Both the position numbers and the translations under genes were made by a program. The notes under the pieces are model-generated. The model saw only the letters and a list, made by a program, of their open reading frames with translations, did not search any database and had not been told where the DNA came from. From Actinobacteria bacterium ADurb.Bin346 (GTDB lineage: Bacteria; Actinomycetota; Humimicrobiia; Humimicrobiales; Humimicrobiaceae), in contig MWAX01000141.1 in the NCBI GenBank assembly GCA_002068775.1, positions 1 to 13,774 on the forward strand: a stretch of 13,774 bases of DNA. Direction: 5' to 3'. Below, in pieces: positions 6,998 to 13,180 of this stretch (positions within the stretch are counted from its first letter, which is position 1; each line of letters opens with the position of its first letter).

Positions 6998-7726
6998 ATG
7001 AAAGGTATTATTTTAGCCGGTGGATTGGGTACAAGGTTATTTCCATGCACTAAAGTAACAAATAAGCATCTTCTGCCAGTGTTTAATAAGCCAATGATTT
7101 ATTATCCTCTCCTAACCATGGTAAATGCGGGTCTTAAGGACATAATGATTGTGACAGGCGGTAATTATGCAGGAGATTTTCTCAGGATTCTTGGAAATGG
7201 AAGGGAATTTGGACTTAAGGATATAAGCTATACTTACCAGGAAGGGGAAGGCGGGATTGCAGATGCGCTGAGGCTGGCTGAAAATTTTGCTGAGGGAGAA
7301 AAAATATTTGTCATGCTCGGAGATAATATAGTTGAAGATGATATAAGTGAAGATATAAAAAAGTTTGAAAAGCAAAAGGAAGGTGCGGGAATATTTTTGA
7401 AAGAAGTGCCGGATCCTGAAAGGTTTGGCGTTGCGGAAATAAAAAATGGCAAAGTTTTAAACATTGAAGAAAAACCAAAAAAACCCAAAAGCAATTATGC
7501 TGTTTGCGGCCTCTACCTTTATGACAACAGAGTATTTGATATTATAAGAGAGCTGAAACCCTCGGGCAGGGGAGAGCTTGAAATAACAGACGTAAATAAT
7601 GTCTATATAAGAAAAAATATAATGACATATTCCATGATCAACGGGTGGTGGACCGATGCCGGTACTTTTGAGTCATTGTTAAAAGCAAGTAATCTTGTAG
7701 CCGGAAAAGAAGGATTCTGCTTTTAA
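6998..7726 (+). CDS. Sugar-1-phosphate nucleotidyltransferase, RmlA/RfbA-like short form
   Basis: The 242-residue protein is a nucleotide-sugar pyrophosphorylase: it would combine a sugar 1-phosphate (most likely glucose) with an NTP (dTTP or UTP). The N-terminus GGLGTRLFPCTKVTNKHLLPV is the nucleotide-binding signature, followed by KPMIYYPL. MLGDNI carries the metal-binding aspartate, and GVAEIKNGKVLNIEEKP and GWWTDAGTFESL are the familiar later blocks. It is about 50 residues shorter than classical RmlA, which lacks nothing catalytic but misses the C-terminal extension used in the RmlA tetramer's allosteric site. The conserved Lys-Gln of RmlA reads Lys-His here, so the substrate should be left open. 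AAGGAG at 6980-6985 is rather far (12 bases) from the ATG. No rmlB, rmlC or rmlD is adjacent. It is probably transcribed with uppP and used for surface polysaccharide. Confidence 0.85.
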   Translation: MKGIILAGGLGTRLFPCTKVTNKHLLPVFNKPMIYYPLLTMVNAGLKDIMIVTGGNYAGDFLRILGNGREFGLKDISYTYQEGEGGIADALRLAENFAEGEKIFVMLGDNIVEDDISEDIKKFEKQKEGAGIFLKEVPDPERFGVAEIKNGKVLNIEEKPKKPKSNYAVCGLYLYDNRVFDIIRELKPSGRGELEITDVNNVYIRKNIMTYSMINGWWTDAGTFESLLKASNLVAGKEGFCF

Positions 7727-8016
7727 AAGATTTCAATTCTTTCAGAAAGACAGAAGTAGCATTTTGTTATTTTTAATCTGCCTTTCCAGCTATTATCTGA
7801 CATTGCATATAACCAGGTATAATCCTTATAATTAAAGCTTTTCGAAGCTTTATGGTTTATTTTATTTTTAGTATTAAATGATTTCGTGCTTGCGGCATCT
7901 TTTATGCAGTAATCCTCCATGTTTTTTTCCGGATTTTGCAATATTATTGCATTACCTTTTTCTTCAGCATAACCGATAAATTTTTCTTTATTTCCGCAAT
8001 TTTTGCATATATACAT
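7723..8016 (-). CDS. Small protein with two CxxC pairs (probable zinc ribbon), function unknown
   Basis: I do not recognise a named family. The 97-residue product begins MYICKNCGNKEKF and ends KCYFCLSERIEIF, so Cys4/Cys7 and Cys86/Cys89 form two CxxC pairs that could hold one zinc with the ends of the chain together; a further Cys37 lies between. The middle is polar and basic (Lys/Ser/Asn-rich, residues 42-64) and probably flexible, followed by an aromatic stretch (YKDYTWLYAM). AAGGAAGG stands just before ATG 8016 on the minus strand, and a promoter with TTGATA-16-TATAAT lies about 100 bases upstream, so the gene is likely real. Its stop overlaps the nucleotidyltransferase stop in a TTTTAAAA palindrome. 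It could bind nucleic acid or protein; no function is claimed. Confidence 0.7.
   Translation of the reverse strand: MYICKNCGNKEKFIGYAEEKGNAIILQNPEKNMEDYCIKDAASTKSFNTKNKINHKASKSFNYKDYTWLYAMSDNSWKGRLKITKCYFCLSERIEIF
7834..7851 (+). terminator. Possible weak terminator hairpin for the tldD-to-nucleotidyltransferase transcript
   Basis: AAAGCTT, loop TTCG, AAGCTTT form a perfect 7-bp stem about 110 bases after the nucleotidyltransferase stop, followed on the + strand by a T-rich but interrupted tract (GGTTTATTTTATTTTTAG). The stem is AT-rich and lies inside the convergent minus-strand gene (coding Lys-Ala-Ser-Lys-Ser-Phe), so it may be accidental. It is the only hairpin I see that could stop readthrough from the + strand. 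Confidence 0.3.
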
Positions 8017-8080
8017 TGATTTTCCTTCCTTAAGAATAAATAAAAATAATAATCTAAAACAAGGCGAAGCTGTAAATATT

Positions 8081-8102
8081 AATAATATTAATTAATAATA
8101 TT
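8081..8102. repeat. 22-bp AT-only near-perfect palindrome
   Basis: The sequence is centred on TTAATTAA, and 10 of 11 base pairs match across the dyad. It lies in the leader of the minus-strand CxxC gene and about 200 bases before trxA. Being pure A/T, it could be an operator, an easily melted element, or chance. Confidence 0.5.
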
Positions 8103-8120
8103 ATCGTAAAATACATTTAT

Positions 8121-8148
8121 ATTATAACACTTATCAACAGGTTATCAA
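8121..8148 (-). promoter_or_regulatory. Predicted promoter of the CxxC-protein gene
   Basis: On the minus strand TTGATA (+ coordinates 8143-8148, five of six) is followed after 16 bp by a perfect TATAAT (8121-8126). Transcription would start near 8114 with a leader of about 97 bases before ATG 8016. The -35 and most of the spacer are covered by two direct TTATCAACA boxes (8131-8150), implying that a DNA-binding protein could block it. Confidence 0.5.
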
Positions 8149-8150
8149 CA
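8131..8150 (+). promoter_or_regulatory. Pair of direct TTATCAACA boxes (DnaA-box-like operator)
   Basis: Two identical 9-mers, at 8131-8139 and 8142-8150, are separated by GG, giving an 11-bp period that places them on the same face of the helix. Each matches the canonical DnaA box TTATCCACA at eight of nine positions. They overlap the -35 and spacer of the minus-strand promoter at 8121-8148. They may bind DnaA or another regulator; which one is not shown by the sequence. Confidence 0.55.
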
Positions 8151-8196
8151 TATAATTTATAATTCCCGGTATATTATAATTGCCTGCTTTTTTTGT

Positions 8197-8225
8197 TTGA
8201 CTTAAAATAATGCCTTTGATAATAT
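8197..8225 (+). promoter_or_regulatory. Predicted promoter of the trxA-DUF72-ileS-lspA run
   Basis: TTGACT (8197-8202, five of six) and TAATAT (8220-8225, four of six) are 17 bp apart; a better hexamer, GATAAT (8218-8223), overlaps the latter at 15-bp spacing. The start would be near 8232, so the 14-bp palindrome at 8238-8251 would form a hairpin almost at the 5' end of the transcript. Confidence 0.45.
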
Positions 8226-8237
8226 CAGTAAAAGTGC

Positions 8238-8251
8238 CCCGGATATCCGGG
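8238..8251. repeat. Perfect 14-bp GC-rich palindrome in the trxA leader
   Basis: CCCGGATATCCGGG is a perfect palindrome, striking in such AT-rich surroundings, and is followed by TATTTTATAAA. In RNA it could form a 5-bp G/C stem with a four-base loop near the predicted 5' end. In DNA it could be a dimeric operator just downstream of the promoter. The following T-tract is too broken for a confident terminator. Confidence 0.6.
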
Positions 8252-8288
8252 TATTTTATAAACTAGAGATTTGATAGGAGCAATTTAA

Positions 8289-8615
8289 ATGTCAGAAGGA
8301 ATTATACATCTGGACAATTCCAATTTCGATGCTGAAATTTCAAAACCAGGCACACCAATACTCATTGACTTCTGGGCTGTCTGGTGCGGACCATGCAAGA
8401 TGATCGCACCGGAACTTGAAAAACTTTATGATGAAAAAAAAGATTCCATACGTATTGGAAAATTAAATGTTGATGAGAACAGAGAAATAGCTATCAGGTA
8501 CGGAATAACAAGCATTCCAACGCTTTTATTATTTAAAGATGGCCAGATTGCAAAAAAAATTATTGGTGCAATGCCAAAAGATAAAATATTATCTGAAGTA
8601 TCAGCATTTCTTTAG
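8289..8615 (+). CDS. trxA: Thioredoxin
   Basis: This 108-residue protein is a complete single-domain thioredoxin, a cytosolic disulfide reductant kept reduced by thioredoxin reductase. The active site FWAVWCGPCKMIAP has Cys33 and Cys36 with the standard Gly-Pro between them. Asp27 occupies the buried acid position, and SIPT provides the cis-proline (Pro77). GKLNVDEN and the final helix complete the fold, and there is no signal peptide. AGGAG at 8276-8280 precedes ATG 8289 with good spacing. The gene is first in a tight + strand run; the DUF72 gene follows almost directly. A promoter (8197-8225) and a GC palindrome (8238-8251) precede it. No trxB is seen here. Confidence 0.97.
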   Translation: MSEGIIHLDNSNFDAEISKPGTPILIDFWAVWCGPCKMIAPELEKLYDEKKDSIRIGKLNVDENREIAIRYGITSIPTLLLFKDGQIAKKIIGAMPKDKILSEVSAFL

Positions 8616-8647
8616 TGGTCCATTACCCGGTTAGCGGACGGATTCAA

Positions 8648-9454
8648 GTGAGCCAGATCTTTATTGGAACTTCAGGCTTCAGTTATGATGACTGGAAAGG
8701 CAATTTCTATCCCGACGGGGTAGAAAGCATGGATTACCTTTATTTTTACAGCAAGTCTTTTAATACCGTAGAGATAAATTTTACATATTACCGCTTTCCG
8801 GGTAGTTCAGTTTTTTTTGGAATGTGTGAGAAAATTAGAAATGCCGGCACTTTTGTTTTTTCTGTAAAAGCAAATAAGATTTTCACACATCAGCGTGATT
8901 ATACGCTGACTGATGCAAGGAATTTTACTGATGCGCTTAAGCCCCTTAAGGATAATGCACGGCTTGGAAGCATATTATTCCAGTTTCCATACAGCTTCAG
9001 GTGCTGCAGTGAAAATCTCGGATATCTTGCAGCGCTCAGTGAAAGTTTTTCCGGCTATGATATATGCGTTGAATTCCGCAATGTTTTATGGCTTAAAGAA
9101 AAAGTATTAAAAGTAATGCATGATTACAATATTGGTTTCTGCAATGTCGATGAGCCTCAAATTTCAGGTCTTTTACCTCAGACTGATATTTGCACTTCAG
9201 AAACCGGCTATTTGAGGTTTCATGGCAGGAACAGCATGAGCTGGTGGAATAATGAAAAAGCATACCAGAGGTATGACTACATGTACAGCATGCTGGAGCT
9301 TAAAGAATGGATACCAAAAATGAAAAATATAACCGCAAGCTCAAAAAAAACTTTTGTTTACTTTAATAACCATTATAAAGGCAAAGCAGCTAAATCTGCT
9401 CTCATGTTTCTTGATATCCTCAAGACTGAAAACATTTATACTTCACAAAATTAA
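8648..9454 (+). CDS. DUF72 (YecE-like) TIM-barrel protein
   Basis: The product of 268 residues is a DUF72 family protein, predicted to be a TIM barrel; its activity is not established. Conserved blocks in order are IGTSGFSYDDWKGNFYP (start), FNTVEINFTYYRFP, FVFSVKANKIFTH, ILFQFPYSF, VEFRNVLWL, GYLRFHGR and FVYFNNHYKGKAAKSAL (end). I prefer GTG 8648, since the family begins only a few residues before the GTSG block and GGACGGA lies just upstream. The longer frame from GTG 8615 overlaps the trxA stop and would add 11 residues without a visible ribosome binding site. It sits between trxA and ileS; its genomic partners elsewhere are varied, so this context says little about function. Confidence 0.9.
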   Translation: MSQIFIGTSGFSYDDWKGNFYPDGVESMDYLYFYSKSFNTVEINFTYYRFPGSSVFFGMCEKIRNAGTFVFSVKANKIFTHQRDYTLTDARNFTDALKPLKDNARLGSILFQFPYSFRCCSENLGYLAALSESFSGYDICVEFRNVLWLKEKVLKVMHDYNIGFCNVDEPQISGLLPQTDICTSETGYLRFHGRNSMSWWNNEKAYQRYDYMYSMLELKEWIPKMKNITASSKKTFVYFNNHYKGKAAKSALMFLDILKTENIYTSQN

Positions 9455-9521
9455 TCTTATTATATAAAATCTATGAGTAATTTTTTTGTAATTTTCTCCC
9501 GGGAAGAGGTAGCGGCAGTTG

Positions 9522-12500
9522 ATGTTTAAAAAAGTTGATAATAATGTGAATCTTGTAAAACTGGAGGAAGGCATACTCCGGTACTGGCGAAATAATAATA
9601 TTTTTGAGAAATCTCTTAAAAAAACAAGGAATGGAAAAAAATTTATATTTTATGAAGGTCCTCCGACCGCAAATGGTGAGCCCGGGGTACATCATGTCCT
9701 TTCAAGGGTTTTTAAGGATATTTTTCCCCGCTATAAAACAATGAAGGGGTTTTTCGTAAACAGAAAAGCAGGATGGGACACGCACGGTCTTCCCGTAGAA
9801 ATTGAGATAGAAAAAAAACTTGGCATAAATTCAAAAAAAGAAATAGAAAAAATAGTCATTGAGAAGTTTAACAGACTCTGCAGAGAAAGCGTAATGAAAT
9901 ATGAAGCCGAATGGAAAAAAATGACTGAGAGAATCGGTTTCTGGATCGATATGGACAATGCTTACTTTACCTTTAAAAATGAATATATAGAAACTATATG
10001 GTGGATACTGAAAACTCTATGGGGTAAAGACCTCCTTTATGAAGGGTATAAAATAGTCCCGTATTGTCCAAGATGCGGCACTGCATTATCCTCACATGAG
10101 GTTGCTCTCGGCTATAAGGATGTAGAAGACTATTCTATCATTGTGAGATTTCCGCATGCAGAGATGAATGATACATTTTTTCTTGTCTGGACAACGACTC
10201 CGTGGACACTGGTATCAAACGTTGCATGTGCAGTTAGCCCTGAGGCGACTTATGTGATAGTTTTAAGTGATGATAAAAAATATATACTTGCAGAGGACCT
10301 GTTGGGGAGTGTGTTTACAGATATTGAAAACTGTAAAGTGCTGAAAAAAATAAAGGGCAGAATGCTCATTGATTCAAAATATTGTCCTGTTTATAAAAAT
10401 ACTGATTCTGAAGGTACTTTCAGGATCATATCCGGAGATTTCGTTTCCACGGAAGAAGGTACAGGCATCGTTCATATTGCGCCCGCTTTTGGTGAAGATG
10501 ATATGAGAGTCGGCAGAGCAAACAAACTGCCAGTTGTCCAAATGGTAGATGAAGAGGGTAAGTTTAAACCCGAAGTAGAAGCTTTTGGCTCCTTGTCGAT
10601 TGAAGAAGCCAACCCTATGATTATAGAAGACCTTAAGCGCCGCGGTCTTTTATTTAAAGTCTGGAAATTTGAACATTCATATCCTTTCTGCTGGAGATGT
10701 GAAAAGAAGCTTATGTACTATGCAAAAAAGAGCTGGTACATAAAGACATCACAGATAAAGCAGCAGCTTATTGATTCCAATGAAAAAGTCAACTGGTATC
10801 CTGACCATATAAAATATGGCAGATTTGGTAACTGGCTTGAAAATAATGTTGACTGGGCATTAACCAGGGAAAGATACTGGGGAACACCCTTGCCTATCTG
10901 GGTATGTAAAAACGGTCACATGCATTGCATTGGGAGCATAAAAGAGCTGCAGGAAAAAAATGAAAATGTCCCTGCAGACATTGATCTTCACAAACCTTAT
11001 GTTGATAGAATAAAAATAAAATGTGATAAATGCGGTGAAAAGATGGTGAGAACACCTGAGGTCATAGATGTGTGGTTTGATTCAGGCTCCATGCCTTTTG
11101 CACAATACCATTATCCTTTCGAAAATAAAGAAATCTTTATACAGAATTATCCTGCTGATTTTATATGTGAAGCAATCGACCAGACAAGAGGGTGGTTTTA
11201 CACAATGCTGACTATATCGACACTTCTGTTTGGCAGATCTTCTTATAAAAATGTGCTTTGCCTGGGACTTATAAATGATGAATTCGGCCAGAAAATGAGC
11301 AAGTCAAAAGGCAATGTCGTAAGGCCATGGGATGTATTGAATAAACAGGGGGCAGATGCCCTCAGGTGGTATTTCTTCACAGTTGTCTCCCCATGGAATG
11401 CTAAAAATTTTTCAATCAAAGCCATTGATGAAGTTATAAGAAAATTTCTCCTTACGCTTTGGAATACATATTCTTTTTTTGTAATTTATGCAAATATTGA
11501 TAATTTTTATCCTGAAGATTACAAGCTTGATGTAAAAGAAAGAACTGAAATTGACAGATGGATAATATCAGAATTAAATAAGACTATTGATAAAGTAACT
11601 TCTTTGCTTGATGATTTTAATGTAACTGACAGCGGAAGGCTGATTGAATCATTTGTCGACGATCTCTCCAACTGGTATGTAAGACGAAGCAGGAGAAGGT
11701 TCTGGAAAAGCGAAAATGATAATGAGAAAATAAGTGCTTATTTGACACTTTTTGAATGTCTGTTAACTGTTTCAAAGCTTGCAGCCCCATTTATCCCATT
11801 TATCAGCGAAGAGATATATCAAAATCTTATAAATGGCATTAAATCACGATGTGAAAGCGTGCACCTTGAGAATTATCCTGCTGCAGATAAATCACTGATA
11901 GATGAAGATCTGAGTTTTAAAATGAATGTGATAAGGAAAATAATAGGTCTCGGAAGATCGGTCAGAAGCAAAATAAATATAAAAACAAGACAACCTCTAA
12001 AGTCGATTAAAATTTATTTCGACTCAGATCCCAGAAAAAAAGAAGCCTGCATTTATTTTCAGAACATTATTCTGGAAGAATTAAATATAAAGAAAATGGA
12101 GCTTATTGATAAGCTTGAGCACATAGTCCTTTACAATATTAAACCGAATCTAAAGTCCCTTGGGCCCAAATACGGTGCAATGCTTCCTGAAATAAAAAAT
12201 GCGCTGCAGTCTGAAAATCCGGTGCAGGTTGCGCTTAAAGTAAAAAATAATAAAAATGTGAACATTAACATAGGCGGCAGTCAGCTAGAATTGCTTCCTG
12301 AAGAAATAATTGTTGAAATCAGCAGCCTTGAAAATATAAGCGCTGAAAGCGACGGAGAATATACAGTTGGAATAAGTGTTGAAATTACAAAAGAGCTGCA
12401 GGATGAAGGATTCTGCAGGGAACTTGTCCATCAGATACAAAATATGCGGAAAGAAGCAGATTTTAAGATAGAGAATACGATATTTACTTCAATTGAATGC

Positions 12501-12668
12501 AGTGAAAATTCATGGAAAATAATTGAAAAGTACAGTGATTATATAATGAGAGAGACACTGACAGAACATCTTGGGAAAGGGCTCACTGATGATATGTTCA
12601 AAAAAGAAATCAGAGTGAATGGACAGAAAATCAAAGCAGGTATCAGGGTAGCCGGGAGCATAGTTTAA
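9522..12668 (+). CDS. ileS: Isoleucyl-tRNA synthetase, type 2 (eukaryote-like) with altered HIGH motif
   Basis: IleRS attaches isoleucine to tRNA-Ile in the cytosol and edits valine. The 1048-residue length and sequence style (GWDTHGLPVEIEIEKKLG, DVWFDSGSMPFAQ, TRGWFYT) mark the type 2 class. KMSKS is canonical (residues 591-595, in GQKMSKSKGN). The HIGH signature is instead GVHH (residues 55-58), the swapped GxHH form. The editing domain shows TTTPWTLVSN and GTGIVHIAPAFGEDD with its conserved aspartate. Cysteine pairs CPRC, CWRC and CDKC probably bind zinc. The C-terminal half holds the anticodon-binding helices. ATG 9522 is preferred over TTG 9519; GAAGAGG is upstream. Only 67 bases separate it from the DUF72 gene, leaving no room for a T-box leader. 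lspA starts two bases after the stop. Confidence 0.97.
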   Translation: MFKKVDNNVNLVKLEEGILRYWRNNNIFEKSLKKTRNGKKFIFYEGPPTANGEPGVHHVLSRVFKDIFPRYKTMKGFFVNRKAGWDTHGLPVEIEIEKKLGINSKKEIEKIVIEKFNRLCRESVMKYEAEWKKMTERIGFWIDMDNAYFTFKNEYIETIWWILKTLWGKDLLYEGYKIVPYCPRCGTALSSHEVALGYKDVEDYSIIVRFPHAEMNDTFFLVWTTTPWTLVSNVACAVSPEATYVIVLSDDKKYILAEDLLGSVFTDIENCKVLKKIKGRMLIDSKYCPVYKNTDSEGTFRIISGDFVSTEEGTGIVHIAPAFGEDDMRVGRANKLPVVQMVDEEGKFKPEVEAFGSLSIEEANPMIIEDLKRRGLLFKVWKFEHSYPFCWRCEKKLMYYAKKSWYIKTSQIKQQLIDSNEKVNWYPDHIKYGRFGNWLENNVDWALTRERYWGTPLPIWVCKNGHMHCIGSIKELQEKNENVPADIDLHKPYVDRIKIKCDKCGEKMVRTPEVIDVWFDSGSMPFAQYHYPFENKEIFIQNYPADFICEAIDQTRGWFYTMLTISTLLFGRSSYKNVLCLGLINDEFGQKMSKSKGNVVRPWDVLNKQGADALRWYFFTVVSPWNAKNFSIKAIDEVIRKFLLTLWNTYSFFVIYANIDNFYPEDYKLDVKERTEIDRWIISELNKTIDKVTSLLDDFNVTDSGRLIESFVDDLSNWYVRRSRRRFWKSENDNEKISAYLTLFECLLTVSKLAAPFIPFISEEIYQNLINGIKSRCESVHLENYPAADKSLIDEDLSFKMNVIRKIIGLGRSVRSKINIKTRQPLKSIKIYFDSDPRKKEACIYFQNIILEELNIKKMELIDKLEHIVLYNIKPNLKSLGPKYGAMLPEIKNALQSENPVQVALKVKNNKNVNINIGGSQLELLPEEIIVEISSLENISAESDGEYTVGISVEITKELQDEGFCRELVHQIQNMRKEADFKIENTIFTSIECSENSWKIIEKYSDYIMRETLTEHLGKGLTDDMFKKEIRVNGQKIKAGIRVAGSIV

Positions 12669-12670
12669 AA

Positions 12671-13180
12671 ATGGCAAAAAATTTATCAAATAAAATATTA
12701 AATGTGATTTTTTCAATCAGCGCAGTTTTAATTCTGGCTCTTGACCAGTTTACAAAATATTTTATCAACAAACAGCCCGGTGAAATATTTCCAATAGAAA
12801 TTATTCCAAACCTCTTTTATATCTCCAGAGTGACAAATACAGGAGCAGCTTTTGGACTTTTCCAGGATAAAACAAATGTTTTTATTATTATTTCAATAAT
12901 TGCAATAATACTTATTATAATATTAAAAATAAAACTTAATCTTCCATCTGTTTTTTATAACCTGGGGCTAGGCTTTATTCTTGGCGGTGCAGCCGGAAAT
13001 CTTGTGGATAGACTCATTTTTTCAGGGCAGGTCACGGACTACCTGCACCTTGAATATTTTGCAGTATTTAATGTGGCAGACAGTTTTATCGTAATTGGTT
13101 TTGGAATAATGCTTATAATAATTATTAAGACCTTCTTTAAAAAAGAGCCGGCAAAAGAAATTGATCAGGAAAAAAAATAA
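12671..13180 (+). CDS. lspA: Lipoprotein signal peptidase (signal peptidase II)
   Basis: LspA is an inner-membrane aspartic protease that removes the signal peptide of prolipoproteins before the lipidated cysteine. The 169-residue product has four hydrophobic segments. Motifs are LDQFTKYF (residues 24-31), TNTGAAFG, GGAAGNLVDRL with catalytic Asp113, VTDYL, and FAVFNVADS with catalytic Asp137, all at expected spacing. A Lys/Glu-rich tail follows the last helix. The ATG lies two bases after the ileS stop; GGGAG at 12653-12657 is a distant ribosome binding site, so translational coupling is likely. The ileS-lspA order and a following RluD-family gene are common arrangements. The lipoprotein at 1514-2179 is a plausible substrate. 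Confidence 0.97.
   Translation: MAKNLSNKILNVIFSISAVLILALDQFTKYFINKQPGEIFPIEIIPNLFYISRVTNTGAAFGLFQDKTNVFIIISIIAIILIIILKIKLNLPSVFYNLGLGFILGGAAGNLVDRLIFSGQVTDYLHLEYFAVFNVADSFIVIGFGIMLIIIIKTFFKKEPAKEIDQEKK

Noticed and set aside
6987..7001. A four-codon leader ORF (ATG ATA ATT ATA TGA) overlapping the nucleotidyltransferase start
   Set aside because: The AAGGAG sequence is too close to its ATG to serve it. The overlap is most likely accidental.
8081..8150. Origin of replication in the trxA upstream region
   Set aside because: There are only two imperfect DnaA-like boxes, and no dnaA, dnaN, rpmH, parAB or gid genes nearby. Regulatory sites are the simpler reading.
9455..9521. A possible T-box riboswitch before ileS
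   Set aside because: Only 67 bases separate the DUF72 gene from ileS, too short for a T-box, and no T-box consensus is visible. The CCCGGG core with an imperfect stem there has no following T-run, so it is not a terminator either.
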